Shown here: positions 32,556 through 44,940 of the stretch, one piece after another | Layout: each line of letters starts with the position of its first letter | Numbering within the stretch: position 1 is the stretch's first letter | Origin: Liolophura sinensis | Taxonomy: Eukaryota > Mollusca > Polyplacophora > Chitonida > Chitonidae | DNA: 64,000 bases | NCBI RefSeq assembly: GCF_032854445.1 | Contig: NC_088298.1 | Span: forward strand, 8,111,504 to 8,175,503 | Reading direction: 5' to 3' | Position numbers and translations under genes: made by a program | The notes under the pieces: model-generated | Database searches by the model: none | Told to the model about the DNA's origin: nothing | What the model saw: the letters and a program-made list of their open reading frames with translations, nothing else

Positions 32556-34229
32556 CAGTCCTGGAAAAAAGTTTGGAGTATTGGTGAATTTCACACCATA
32601 TCCACGAAGAGCGTGGTTCGTTGCGTTCAGGTCAATACTCTGTCGATTGGTTTTACTTGGACTAGTCTCTATGATGCATTATCAATAGTTTCCTCAAACC
32701 AAAACATTTCTAAATGTTATAGGAGACGAGTTTTTCACGATATTCTGAAAGTGCCCCAAACAAGTGCAGAAATTCAGTGAAACCCATGTATTTTATTACG
32801 AGCTGTAACTTTTATTCGATTGGAAATATGTCTACAATACTTGGTAAGTTAAATATGCAAAACACTAACAATACAGAAAATTAATTTAGTACTTGGTGTG
32901 CCTACCCCTCGCACTGTACAATGCGCGCACACGTCTTGGCATACTGGCAACTAAGGAAGTCAAAGTTTCTTCCGGTATATATCTCCAGCAAGTGAGCACA
33001 GCAAGAGTTAGTTCAGCCACGTTCGTTGGGGCTTCATCCAGGTTATTCAACCCACGGGAAACTTCCGCCCACAAGTTCTCAATTGGGTTCATATCCGGTG
33101 AAATGGCTGGCCACTGCATGTGCTCAACACCCTCCTGTTCCAGAAAATTCCGTATCAGTCGGTCCGGTGCGGCGTGGCGTTGTCGTCCTGATACACAAAG
33201 TTTGCCCTGAATTGTTGCCGAGCAAATGGGAGCATTATCGTTTCCAGAATCCGTTGATATTGGTGCTGGTTCATGTGTCCATCCAAGACGTGCAGGTCGC
33301 ATTTACCAGTGCTATGAAAAGCACCCCAGTCGGTCACCCCACCGCCCCCGCCTTGGACTCTGGGCATGATGCAATCTTCGTTCAGAGCCTCGTGAGCCTG
33401 ACCACGCACCATCACACGGCCATCTTCCCGGTAGACGACAAAACGAGACTCATCACTGAATATCACGTGTCGCCAGTGTCCCACCTGCCCGTTCAGGTGT
33501 TCCCGCGCCCAGGATAAGCGTGCCTGGCGGTGTCGACGCTGTAACAAAGGCTTCCTCTAAGGCCTCCTTACCAAATACTCAGGAGTCAACAGTCTGGATC
33601 GCACTAAGCGGCTTGACACAGCAGTATTGGTAAATCTCATCCAGTCAGCGCGTATCTGGTTGGAACTCTTCGTACGGCCATTGCGGCAAAGTCTCACCAG
33701 ATACCGGTCCTCTCTCTCGGTGGTCTTTCGTGGCCGACCAGACCTCGGTCTAGGCGTAGGCACACCCGTCTGTCGGTGTAGCTTCAAGATTTTGGAGACG
33801 GCTCCCTGAGTGACACCAAGAGCTGCTGCAATGTCTTTCTGTTTTGCTCCAGCTAGGCTCATACCAACGATACGGTTGCAGACTGCAGCACTCAGCTGAC
33901 GTCTCATGATCACAGCAGTATTGTTGGAAACACTCTGGAGCACTGGCATGCCTTAACCGAGCTTTTATAAGAGTTACAAGGTTAAATTATAATCATGTCT
34001 GCGTACATGACTTTTTCACTGAGAAATGGATGGTCATGCTTTGTCACAACTGTAATTTTGCTCAGGTGACACAAGCAATAATGGTGTGTATGAGCTGAAA
34101 GGGGACATAATCCACTACATTTTCCACCCAAACAAGAATGTGTGCATTCAATGTAAGGCGCACAAAAGTACGTTTCTGGTAAATGCTATCATCAGTGAAA
34201 ACAATATTCCAAACTTTTTTCCAGGACTG
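32556..34229 (-). mobile_element. Tc1/mariner-like DNA transposon nested in the LINE-C 3' UTR
   Basis: A 1,674-bp element with terminal inverted repeats beginning CAGTCCTGGAAAAAAGTTTG on both ends, flanked by TA duplications (32554-32555 and 34230-34231). Comparing with the LINE-C fragments at 27.7 and 29.6 kb gives the empty site 'gacattataatacatcag', which proves the borders. The transposase gene inside is broken. Confidence 0.96.
32886..33949 (-). pseudogene. Tc1-like transposase, one stop and one frameshift
   Basis: About 350 codons starting near MPVLQSVSNN (33949). Residues ~15-75 form paired helix-turn-helix DNA-binding domains (KDIAAALGVTQGAVSKILK) followed by a GRPRK AT-hook-like motif. 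The catalytic DDE domain shows FSDES (first Asp), QDDNATPH (second Asp) and SPDMNPIENLW (final Glu), all preserved. Defects: an in-frame TAG at 33557-33559 and a frameshift near 33,155-33,200 just after DNATPHRT. The catalytic residues survive, so inactivation looks recent. It would cut and paste at TA sites if intact. Confidence 0.93.
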
Positions 34230-34447
34230 TAATACATCAGCCCAATTAAAACAATATCTTTATCACAGTAGATGTGGGCTGTCGTCTTTTTATATTTATG
34301 CACGGTATATGTATTTACAACAGATCAAGTATTCCATTACAGAAAGAACTTAAGCTTTGAGTTGTCAATAGCAAATATAAGGTTTCCTCTGGCCCATGTT
34401 TTCTGAAAGTTGACTTTATTGAGACGGCAGAAGTCTGAACAAACTCG

Positions 34448-37400
34448 TTATTTTACACATGACTTAACAGAAGTAACTATGCTTGCAACAGATTTCCTTT
34501 TACCTTGAAAAACAGCCTCATTTCTAGCGCACCATACACAAAACAAACAAACTGTTATAAGATATGTGTACACTGAATTCTCGTCCTTTGATAACGAAAC
34601 ACCAAACAATTTGTGTATTAGATCCTTCTCTGAAAAAGTAGGGAAAAAGCTTCCATACATCCAAAAAAGCCTTTGAAAATTCAACAGTACCTGTTTTGCA
34701 ATGTTGCATTCTACAAACAAATGATTCCTGGTTTCCGATTTACCACAAAAGCTACACAAATCATCTGTGCATATATTTCTTCTTAAGAGAATCTCCTTGA
34801 CAGGCAGAATATTATGAACTAATTTAAACGAAAAATTTATAAGATTGTTATCCAGGAAGGCGTTGAACACTGTACGCCATATCCGAGGCCATGGTAACAT
34901 TGGTTGAGAAGCTACAACTTTCGGAGGTTCAGAAATCTTGGACAAAAAGGCACTATATATAAATTTATTGTGAAACATTGCTGGAGATAACTGTTGACCA
35001 TGATAAAATTCTTTCCAGGCAGACAACACAAACCTATAAAAGGCTGGGAGCATTAACGAGTGCGGTAAGCTTGACCTCGCAAACTCTGGCTTAACCTGGT
35101 TTAGTGAAATTCCAAGCCAGTAAATAGCAAAATATCTCCAATCCGCTTCAGTGTCATTCAATAATTTTAAGACATGTTTGACTGCAAATACCTTCAGTTT
35201 GCAAAAAATATTGGGGATATTTAACCCACCGTTATCATATGCATTATACAAACAGATCTCTTAATAGCTTCTGGTTTGCCATTCCAAAGAAACTTAAAGA
35301 CATGCTGAGTACAGTGTAAAATACATTTTGGTGTTAAGATAAAACATTGGCCAATGTACCACAGAACAGACAAGTCAACAGTGTTAATTATAACAGCCCG
35401 GCCCCGCATTGTAAGGTACCGGTCACCCCAACATGACACATTTTTTTTTACTTTCTTGAGTACACGTTCAATGTTTAGATCTTCCTGGTTTTCACCAAAA
35501 TATACACCACATATTTTAATGTTTTCCACAGTCCTAAAGCCGGCTACAGTATCGTCACTGACCTTCCATGTACCAATAGGAAGTACCACACTTTTAGCCA
35601 CATTAAGTTTAGCCCCTGATGCTCTCCCAAATTCATGGACCAATTTAATAACATGATCAGCTGATTCTTCATCAGACACAATAATCGTAGCGTCGTCAGC
35701 ATGAGCAGCAATCTTAGACTGTCTGCTTGTACCAGGCATAGGTATACCTCTAATTCTTTCACACTGCCCGACAGCCTTTATAAAGGGTTCTAAAGTAAGT
35801 ATGTACAGTAATGGTGATAATGCACATCCTTGTCTAACACCTCTTTCTAGAGCAAACTGTTCAGTAACATAACCATTAACTAATACAGAGCTATTTATAT
35901 CAGTATATAATAACCTGACCCATCTGCAAAATGATGGGCCAAAATTATACTTTTCTAAACAATTAAATAAGAAAGACCATTCAACCCTATTAAATGCTTT
36001 TTCTTGGTCTAAGCTAATAAAGCAAGCATCCAATTCTTTTTGACCTACATAGTCATATGTACTTCTTAATAGATGCACATTATCCAAAATTGATCTGCCA
36101 GGAACACCAGATGTCTGGCATTTGTCTACAACACTAGCCACCACTACTTTGAGACGATTACATAAGGCTCTAGACAATATCTTGTAATCTACATTTAACA
36201 CAGAGATAGGACGCCAGTTCTTTATCATATTCGAATTTTCAGTATCTTTACACAGCAATGTTATCAAACCTGACTTCTGGCTTAAGCTCAAGCAGCCCTG
36301 GCTGAAGCATTGATTTATAACCTGGGTATATGTGTCTCCAATAACTGACCAATAGTGAAGATAAAATTCACATGGCAAACCATCACTGCCTGGTGATTTA
36401 TATTTAGACATACCTTTAAGGGCAGCAAATAATTCATCATTTGACATAATTCCTTCACAGGCACCCCTCTCAGCACTGTTCAAACAGGGCAAGGAGGTTA
36501 TGATAAACTCTTATAATAACTGCACACACATTTAGAGATGTCTGCTTGTTTGTCATGTATACATGATTCGTCTCTATGACATTTCATAGACTTTATCATT
36601 TTCTTCTTAGAACGCCCAGATTCACGTTGTAGAAAGTACCTTGTTGGCTTTTCATTGTCTAGAAAATGGGTAGCCTTAGCTCGAATTATTGAGCCCCTTT
36701 TAACTTCTGCCTGAATGTCGTTTATAGTGGCTTTCAGTCCAGATTTGATTGATTGGTGTTTTTTACGCCGTACTCAAGAATATTTCACTTATACCACGGC
36801 GGCGAGCATTATGGTGGGTGGAAAACGGGCACAGCCTGGGGGAAACCCACGACCATCCGCAGGTTGCTAGCAGACCTTCCCACATACGGCCGGAGAGGAA
36901 GCCAGCATGAGCTGGACATGAACTCACAGCGACCGCATTGGTTTCAGTCTAGAAATTTCATTTTTGTTCCCTACTGGGTCAGATTTCAGACTATTCAGTT
37001 CTTGATTTAAATCCCTTAGCTTTTGCTTTGATACCTTATTTTTCTTTCCAGAGTATTCTTGAATTATCTGTTTGGCTTTGGCTTTGAAATAATCCCACTT
37101 TTCAATAGTATCCACTATATGCCCAGTCCCAAAAATGTCCTCATGCAATTTCTCAATACTGTGTAACAATTCTGCTTCCCCCAGCACAGACACATTACAC
37201 TTCCAATAGCTTGGACCCCACACAAAGGCATTTCTAAAAGACAAATCAATAAAAATACATGAGTGGCCTGAAAAGGATAGGGGAACAAAATCAGCCAATG
37301 TAACACAGTCTTGTAATAAGTTAGATACATAAAATCTATCGATTCTAGATGATACCTGACCCCTACACCATGTATACACTTGACAATTTGGATACAGTTT

Positions 37401-37685
37401 TCTGTAAACATCACAAAGTGAAAAATCATGTTTTAAACAATTCATTTCAATTTTACGAAAGTTACTTGCTAATGGATCACCTCCATACTTGTCCAGGTTA
37501 TTGTTTTCATTGTTAAAATCACCACCTAAAGTTACAGGACTACTTCCAGCGATAAGTTGGTCCATATTCCGAATAATTTTTTTCCTATCAACAGGCGCAT
37601 TAGGTGCATATATAGATATTAATTTAACCGGCATATCATTTATGACTGCTGATATCGCCACATATCGACCCTCAGGGCAGCATGG
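34448..37685 (-). pseudogene. LINE-C ORF2: endonuclease (partial) / RT (broken)
   Basis: Starts inside the endonuclease (CCPEGRYVAISAVIND) because of 5' truncation; GGDFNNENN and SGHSC mark the remaining endonuclease. The RT has RGVRQGCALSPLLY and, at the catalytic box, HADDAT where relatives have FADDT. The C-terminal finger is CSFCGKSETRNHLFVEC. Defects: the SINE after EISRLK, a small deletion and stop near 36,500 and a frameshift near 35,245. It is more divergent from LINE-A and B than they are from each other. Confidence 0.88.
36745..36941 (-). mobile_element. SINE, 5'-truncated, same V-SINE type, nested in LINE-C ORF2
   Basis: About 197 bp matching the 9713-9979 SINE in reverse, from the 3' end up to just past the B box; the A box is missing. 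It is flanked by imperfect duplicates tttcagtccaga (36732-36743) and tttcagtctaga (36942-36953). LINE-C reads EISRLK before and ATIND after, so the insertion point is exact. Confidence 0.88.
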
Positions 37686-37737
37686 CTGAATGAGATCTCT
37701 TAAAAGTCTGATGCTCTACCGACTGAGCTATCCGGGC
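37686..37737 (-). pseudogene. tRNA-Lys 5' part, split by LINE-C
   Basis: Complete 5' exon plus the duplicated intron piece (37686-37700). It keeps the A box but no B box on this side. Confidence 0.93.
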
Positions 37738-38134
37738 AGCCGTATGAATTTGAAAAATGAGTTCTGCTGAGTCGAGCAATCTTTGTCTCATCCATTTCCC
37801 TGTACTTGACAGTGGTACATGATTTTTTGTGAAATTTATTCTTGGACATATAAAAATACGATTGATGTTTTATTTTGCCGAAAATTATCGGCTAAAATAC
37901 ATGTAATTTTGTGTACGGCATTAGCAAAAACAGTGAGAAGAAATTTGCACTAAATGGGCTTTTTTCGCTGGCCTCATTGGAGGCCGGAAAACCCAGAAAA
38001 TTTGTTCCGAATTTCCAGGTTGATGTTTCCCCGGGAACTTCAAAATTTTCACAGTTAAAAAGAAAAGAAAATCAGTTGAAAAAAACAACGGAAAGTCAGC
38101 TAAGTAGAATGGTGAGAAAAGGGAAAAAATAGTA

Positions 38135-38227
38135 CGCCCGAAATGGGACTCGAACCCACGACCCTCAGATGACATCTGAATGAGATCTCTTAAAAGTCTG
38201 ATGCTCTACCGACTGAGCTATCCGGGC
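38135..38227 (-). tRNA. trnK-UUU: tRNA-Lys(UUU), intron-containing
   Basis: Exact consensus exons and intron. Confidence 0.97.
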
Positions 38228-38628
38228 AGCCGTATGAATATTCGAAAAATGAGTTCTGCTGAGTCGAGGAATGTTTGTCTCATCCATTTCCCTGTACTTG
38301 ACAGTGGTACATGATTTTGTGTCAAATTCATTCTTAGACATATAAAAATACGATTGATGGTTTATTTCGCCGACAATTATCATCTAAAATACAGAGAACA
38401 TTGTGTACGGCATTAGACACAGTACTGGTGAGAATTTTGCACTAAATAGGTTTTTTTCGATGGCCTTTCAGAGGCTGGAAAACCTAGAAAACTTCTGTCG
38501 ATTTTCCATGTTGGTATTTCCCCGGGAACCTTAACGTTTTGACTTTTGAAAACAAAAGAAAAACATTTGAAAAAACCCATTGGAAAAAAGCAGCTTGATT
38601 GGGAAGGGAGAAAAGGCCAAAAATACTA

Positions 38629-38735
38629 CGCCCCAAATGGGACTCGATCCCACGACTCTCAGATGACTTCTGAATGAGATCTCTTAAAACTCTGATGCTC
38701 TAACGATGATGCTCTATCGACTGAGCTATCTGTGC
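38629..38735 (-). pseudogene. tRNA-Lys copy with internal duplication
   Basis: 'gatgctctaacgatgatgctctatcgac' repeats part of the D arm; acceptor 'tctgtgc' and T-loop 'tcgatccc' are altered. Confidence 0.85.
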
Positions 38736-39043
38736 AGCCGTATGATTATCGAAAAATGAGTTCTGCTGAGTCGAGCAATCTTTGTCTCATCCATTTCCCT
38801 GTACTTGACAGTGGTACATGATTTTGTGTCAAATTCATTTTTAGACATATAAAAATACGATTGATGGTTCATTTTGCCGACAATTATCGGCTAAAATACA
38901 TGTAACATTGTGCACGCCATGAGACAAAATATTGGGAAAAATTTGCATTAAATGGGCTTCTTTCGCTGGCCCCATTAAAGGCCGGGAAAATGGAGAAAAC
39001 TTCTGCCGATTTTCCTGGTGGAGAAAGGGGAAAGAAAAGAGTG

Positions 39044-39120
39044 CGCCCGAAAAGGGACTCGAACCCACGACCCTCAGATGACTTCTGAATGAAATCTCTT
39101 AAAAGTCTGATGCTCCACCG
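39044..39120 (-). pseudogene. tRNA-Lys copy lacking its 5' end
   Basis: Good 3' exon, intron and anticodon, then breaks in the D arm ('gctccaccg') and runs into spacer 'tcattgcgtacgg'. Confidence 0.85.
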
Positions 39121-39352
39121 TCATTGCGTACGGTAGTAGACATGATAGTGGGGAAAAATTTGCACCAAATGGGATTCTTTCGCTGGCCTATAAGAGGCCG
39201 GGAAAACCAAGAAAACTCTTCCGATATTCTAGGTTGGTGTTTCCCAGGGAACTTTAAAATTTTGAGACTTAAAAAGAATTGAAAAACAATTGAAAAATCC
39301 CATTGGAAAGTCGCAGTTTTGTGGAGAGGGGAGGAAAGGAAAAAAAACAGTA

Positions 39353-39445
39353 CGCCCGAAATGGGACTCGAACCCACGACCCTCAGATGACATCTGAATG
39401 AGATCTCTTAAAAGTCTGATGCTCTACCGACTGAGCTATCCGGGC
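39353..39445 (-). tRNA. trnK-UUU: tRNA-Lys(UUU), intron-containing
   Basis: Exact consensus exons and intron, though the spacer around it is more divergent than to the left. Confidence 0.96.
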
Positions 39446-39788
39446 AGAGGGATGAATAATTGAAAAATGAGTTCTGCTGAGTCGAGTAATCTTTGTCTCA
39501 TCCATTTCCCTGTACTTGACAGTGGTACATGATTTTGTGTCAGATTCATTCTTAGATATATAAAAATACGATTGATGGTTCATTTTGCCGACAATTATAA
39601 GCTAACATACATGCAACATTGTGTAGGGCATTAGACAAAATAGTGGTAAAAAATTTGCAGTAAATGGGCTTTTTTCGATGGCCTTTCAGAGCCCGGAAAT
39701 CCAAGAATACTTCTGCCGATTTTCGAGGTAGGTGTTTTACCAGAAATTTTAAAATTTTGAAACTTAAAAACAAAACAAAAACAATTGA

Positions 39789-39813
39789 TCTCTTCAAAGT
39801 CTGATCCGGACTG
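39789..39813 (-). pseudogene. tRNA-Lys 5' half, heavily eroded
   Basis: Only 'tctcttcaaagtctgatccgg' resembles the half genes; the D arm is gone. Confidence 0.6.
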
Positions 39814-40240
39814 TCATATAAATATTTGAAGAAAGAGTTCTGCTCAGTCAAGCAATCTTCGTCTCATTCATTTCCGTGTGCTTAAGAGTGTTGAAGATGT
39901 TTTGTAAACTTAGTTCTTAGACATATAAAAATACGGTTGATGGTTTATTTTGGCGACAGTTATCATCTAAAATACAAGGAACATTGAGTACGGCATCAGA
40001 GAAAATAGTGGTAAAAAATTTGCACTCAGTGGATCTTTTTCGTTGGCCTTTCAGAGGTCGGAAAATCCAAGAAAACTTTTTTTGAATAAGAAAATTTATT
40101 CACCATAAGTCATATTTACGTGAATGGAAATACAGTGTACGAGCCACGGTCTGTACAGCAATCTAAATGAAAATAAAAAAATATTTATTAGAGAGACCTG
40201 GATTGCGTATTTCTGATGGAAATGTGAGTTTTTGAGGAAG

Positions 40241-43200
40241 TTACTCCAGTAAGTAAATAAGTTTACCTTTTACAACTTTACAAATCACGTTATTTTTACA
40301 CCATATATCTTTGAAACACCTTGGGCTGAGACGAACAAAATCAACATGAACCCGTGTTCTTACAATACCCTTTGCAGCAGAGACAGTATAACTGCCATCT
40401 CTTTGCTTACCATGAAAGATTATGTTATTTCTGGCACACCACAATGAAAACTGAAGAACACTCAGTATATATAAACAAACTGATTCGTCTGGGTTGTTTA
40501 CATTTTCAAACAATTTATGGATAAGGTGCTTTTCGTTAAAGGACGGTACAAAATTGGCATATTTGATAAACAGTCCCAAAAATTCATTAATTACAGGTCT
40601 AATCATGTGACATTCAACAAACAAATGTACCTGTGTTTCCGAGCCTTGACAGAACACACTCGTCATCAGTGGCTATATTTCGCCGCAAAAGCCTCTCTTT
40701 AACAGGTAGGATGTGATGAACTAGTTCAAAACAAAAATTAATCAAGTTGTGATCTAAGAATTTGTTAAATACAGTCTTCCATATAACTGGCCATTCCAAC
40801 TGCGGCCCCTTCACGACAACACGTTGGGCTTCTGTGTTTTTTTTAATGAATCTGGATATAAATAGTGTTTCTAGAACAAATAATAGGCAAAGTCTGCCCT
40901 GTATAAAATTCCCTCCAAACATCGAGGGCGTACTTGTAAAACCTAGGCACATACTCTGAATGAGGAATACTAGATCTGCCAAAATCAGGCCTAACATTAC
41001 GTAGTGATAACCCGATCCAGTAAAAGGCAAAGTGTGTCCAATCAGCGGTGGACCCGTGTAACAATTTCAAAATATGCTTTATACCAAAGATTTCAAGCTT
41101 GCAATAAATATTTTGAACATTAAGACCGCCAGCCGCAAATGAATTGCATACAACAGCTCTTTTTAGACACTCTGGTTTGTTATCCCATAAAAATCTATGA
41201 ACAGTCTGATTACATAGTGTAACACATTTAGTTGGCAAGTAAACGCATTGGGCAGTAAACCACAAGACGGCTAAGGTCACTGAATTGATCAACACAGATT
41301 TCCCCCTGAGAGTTAGAAACCTACCTTCCCACATTTCTTTCAATCTTGGTGAGAATACGATCAGAGTTCAAATCATCTGCATCAGGATCAAAGTACACAC
41401 CACATATCTTAGCATTTTGGACTGTCTTCAGGCCAATGTCAGCAACATTATTAGTGTCCCATTTGCCTATGGTAAGTGCGGCACTTTTCGACAAGTTCAA
41501 CTTTGCTCCTGGTGCTTGATGATAAACAGAGCTCTCTTGAGAAACAATGACAGTTGAATCATCCGTAAAGGCGGACCCCTTCACCTGTTTGTCAGTTCCA
41601 GGCATACCTACTCCTTTAATTGACAAATCATTTCGAACAGCTACAATAAATGGCTCGAGAGACAATACATACAATAACGGAGAAAGAGGACAGCCTTGGC
41701 GAACACCTCGATATAAGTTAGAGCCTGACAAATGCCCATTTACAATCACTTTGTTAGATATATCTGTGTATAACATTTTCACCCATCTACCCAAGTTGGG
41801 ACCAAAATTGCGCTTTTCCAAACATTTAAATAAAAACGACCAATGTACTCGATCGAAGGCTTTTTCCTGGTCCAAATTGATAAAACAAGCCTTAAGGTCT
41901 TTTTGTCCGACAAAATCATACGTATTCCTTAGCAAGTGTAAGTTGTCAAATATGCTCCTACCCGGGATCCCACAGGTTTGGTTCTGTGCAACAATGGTAT
42001 CGGTGACAGATTTCAGTCGATTACACAAGGCTTTGAAGACGATTTTGTAGTCAACATTCAACAAGCTAATTGGTCGGAATTGTCAGGGTCCTTACAAAGA
42101 AGGGTAATTAAACCAGAACTCTGAGATGACGTAAGTGATCCAGAACGAAAACAACAATTGACAACAGGCGTATAAACTTTTTCCAAAGATGGACCAGAAC
42201 TGAACATAAAATTCCGCCGGAAGGCCATCACTATCAGGAGAGCGATATTTGGACATATGCTTTACAGCAAAATATAATTCTTCTTCAGTTAGTATACCTT
42301 CACACGAATCTCTGGAATTCTTTGACAACTCCGGTAATTCGGACAGAAAGACATCTTGCAACTCTGTATCAGTACTTCCTTTTGAATACAGATGTTTATA
42401 ATAAGAGCGAACACAATCAGCAATATTACTTTGACCTGTATGGACGTTTGAGCCTTCCTTATAACATTTGATATTTTTAATCGTTTTCTCTTTCGCTCTG
42501 CCGATCTCTCACTTCACAAAGTATCTCGTCGACCTTCCACTTTGGTCAAAATACACAGCCTTGGATCTAATTACCGGCCCATCAAGGGCTGTCTTGTGCG
42601 GAGCATTTATCGCTTCCTTTACATTTTCGATTCCCTCGGCGTTATTAACACTTGTCGGCGTTATTGACCCCAGGTAATTACATCTTTAAAGCATACATCA
42701 AAATATACACACAAGTGGTCAGAGAAAGACACATGCAAAGGATCAGATGACGTTACATAATTTTGAACAGCTGTAGGTAAATAAAATCGATCAATTCGGC
42801 TAGCTGTCTGGCCTCTCGACCAAGAATAACACTTCTTATCAGGGTTAATTTTCCTAAATACATCACAAGCACCAAAATCTTTCTTTAAAACATTAATTTC
42901 ATCAAGACCATCGGTTCTAGCAATTGTGTTACTGCCACATTTATCCAATACATTATTCTCAACAAAATTGAAGTCCCCCCCCCCCCGCTCCCCTAATACA
43001 AGTACCTCACTATCACACAGCGAGGGGTCTAAATTGGTGATAAAGTCCTTTCTTTCTTTACAACGGCTAGGAGCGTACACACAGACAAGATTGAGGGCAG
43101 TGTTATTGATTTCCACTTTCCTGGTTATATAACGACCGTACGGACACCTAATTACCCCTTACGTATGTTACAGTCTACGGTGTACCTTATAATGATCCCT

Positions 43201-43410
43201 ACCCCACAGCTCCTGTTTGTCCCATACGCCCACCGTGCACCACCGGGGACGTTTACACCTTTTGTGTCATTATAATTGGCAAAATGGGTTTCTTGCAAAA
43301 ACAGGATATCAATATTATTCTCAAATACAAATTTTTTCACCTGCTCTTGCTTGTTAATATCACGCAGATCATTTACATTCAAAGGTCCAAATCGAATTGA
43401 GCCGTGACAT
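40241..43410 (-). pseudogene. LINE-D ORF2: endonuclease / RT (broken)
   Basis: Start MSRLNSI at 43410. The endonuclease has LQETHF near the N-terminus, GERGGGDFNFVEN (a C/G run at 42977-42986 adds residues) and SDHLC. The linker region at about 42,440-42,660 lacks around 90 residues relative to LINE-A, so part of the domain end is deleted. The RT catalytic box reads FTDDST instead of FADDT, and the residues before it are shortened (VYHQAPGAKL). The C-terminal finger begins CVL rather than C-x2-C and is frameshifted at about 40,640. At least five frame breaks. Confidence 0.87.
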
Positions 43411-43485
43411 TATACAGAGTAAAAAAGAAGAGGCCGTACATGCCCATTGTTCATGATTAATTATGCACAAGTTTCTGTCTAATCA

Positions 43486-44757
43486 GTCCAAATAATCCAT
43501 TTTCTCTTTCTCTAACCGCCTTCTAGCGCGGGAGGTGATCGATTTTCGTTTCCTATATTCCAGTAACACGGTGTCGTTGTGTTGCCTTCAAGAACGACGT
43601 CATCTGACGTAACCGTGTAAATGCAGTCGTCCATATCAGCTGGGTTCACATCTTCGTCAGGAACAATGGTCCTTTCCAGTTTCGTCTTTTTGAGCTGCCC
43701 TGGCGCTGAAGTGCATACCTCGTGAACTTCGGCCTGCACTTCAACCTTGTTTTCTTGATTAGACAGGTTCACCATGAACACATATACCGGACACCTCCTC
43801 ACACACGTTGGCTTTTCGCTGTGTGACGTCATCTTCCAGCATGACCTCATCAACAACTTCTTGGTCATCGTCACTCATAGGCTGGTTGGCATCCTCGTTT
43901 TCAGAATCAGTGACGTCAGACGCCTAATTGACGTCAACGTCTAGACCATCAACGTCGACGTAAAACGTCCTCGGCTTCACCCGCGATAACGCTGTTCACA
44001 GGTGATATGTTCTGGACCACACACGTGCACATTCATCAAATGCGTGTTTCAATGACCCACAGGCACGGTAGGTCCGGGTACACTTACGTTCGGTATGGGG
44101 CTTTTCATGAAGCAAAAACCCGTTGCAGTTATTACACCACGTTGCTTGGCACAGGGCCAGCTTGTGTGTGTGTGTGTTTTTTTTTTTTTGTTTTTTTTTT
44201 TGTTGTTATTTTTTTTGGTCACATTTCCTGCTTTCATACCATTGCCCTTGGTATGTAAACATCACAACGTCACCCTCAAAGTTAATGAAAGTCGGCACGT
44301 AACGTGTCTTGTGACACCGAAACTCGTATACCTGTACTGACGTGTGACAAATCCGCAACAGAAAACTTGGGTTTGACCACGCTAAGGCACTCTCCGTACG
44401 GCTTTAACGCCTCCCCATTGGTCTCATCTGACATCTCGTCCGGTGGCCAGTGTACTGTTAAATTCAAGTAAACAGAACTTGCCGGCGTAATCGACCATAC
44501 CGTGTCACCCACAGTAATGCTTTCCTTTGCCACTTATTGTGTGCTCCCAACGTAGAAACACGAACACAGAACATTTTCTTTCAATAATTCTTTTGAAAAC
44601 ACAAGAGTTCAGACTTAATGTCAGTCAGTTCAGACAGAGAGTCAATGAAGTACCTCTGGACAGCCATAGAAAAGGCAGCATGACTTCGTGTTGAAATGGC
44701 AACATACCGTGTCCTTTTCGGCTTCCTCGCAGGGCTAAACAACATGGGCCTGGACAT
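43486..44757 (-). pseudogene. LINE-D ORF1 (broken, low-complexity insert)
   Basis: Start MSRPMLFSPARKPKRT at 44757, matching the MSKP start of LINE-A, B and E. The conserved N-terminal region is frameshifted near 44,580 and 44,530. A TG/T-rich run (44166-44217) sits where the first zinc knuckle should be. The acidic region is shortened and the C-terminus stays basic. Confidence 0.8.
44166..44217. repeat. Low-complexity TG/poly-T run
   Basis: (TG)n followed by interrupted T runs, inside the zinc-knuckle part of LINE-D ORF1. Confidence 0.85.
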
Positions 44758-44940
44758 TTTCGAACTGCCCGGGCCCCAGCCCAATACGCAGAACACTTGT
44801 TGTAAGTCACTTTTCCCGTAAGAGTTCAAAATTCAGAGAAATATACACAAATACACTAACGTTGTTGTTGTAGTCATTATGAACAGAGCTCTAAACAACC
44901 CGTCCTCACTCGACGAAGGTTAATGGCAACTCAAATAGTA

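Larger units (their letters stand above)
32489..37685 (-). mobile_element. LINE-C, Tx1/L1-type, inserted in a tRNA-Lys intron
   Basis: Flanked by a 15-bp target-site duplication, ctgaatgagatctct (32474-32488 and 37686-37700), so this is a clean retrotransposition into the intron of a tRNA-Lys gene. The tail is on the left, with GGGAATAAATT upstream of it. The element is 5'-truncated inside the endonuclease domain and lacks ORF1. A Tc1-like transposon (32556-34229) sits in its 3' UTR and a SINE (36745-36941) in ORF2; without these the LINE is about 3.3 kb. The 15-bp duplication implies a plus-strand nick at TCTT/AAAA, typical of L1-like endonucleases. Confidence 0.95.
40077..44934 (-). mobile_element. 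LINE-D, Tx1/L1-type non-LTR retrotransposon
   Basis: A short A tail (T40077-40083) follows spacer 'aagaaaact'; GTGAATAAATT lies upstream of the tail. The 5' end meets array sequence near 44934 at 'aatagtacgctc', the 3' flank of a tRNA-Lys copy. Flanks are different positions of the repeat and no target duplication is seen. ORF1 and ORF2 are both present and heavily damaged. Confidence 0.87.

Noticed and set aside
33026-33517. Long plus-strand open frame over the Tc1-like element
   Set aside because: Antisense shadow of the transposase, whose minus-strand frame has clear HTH and DDE motifs.
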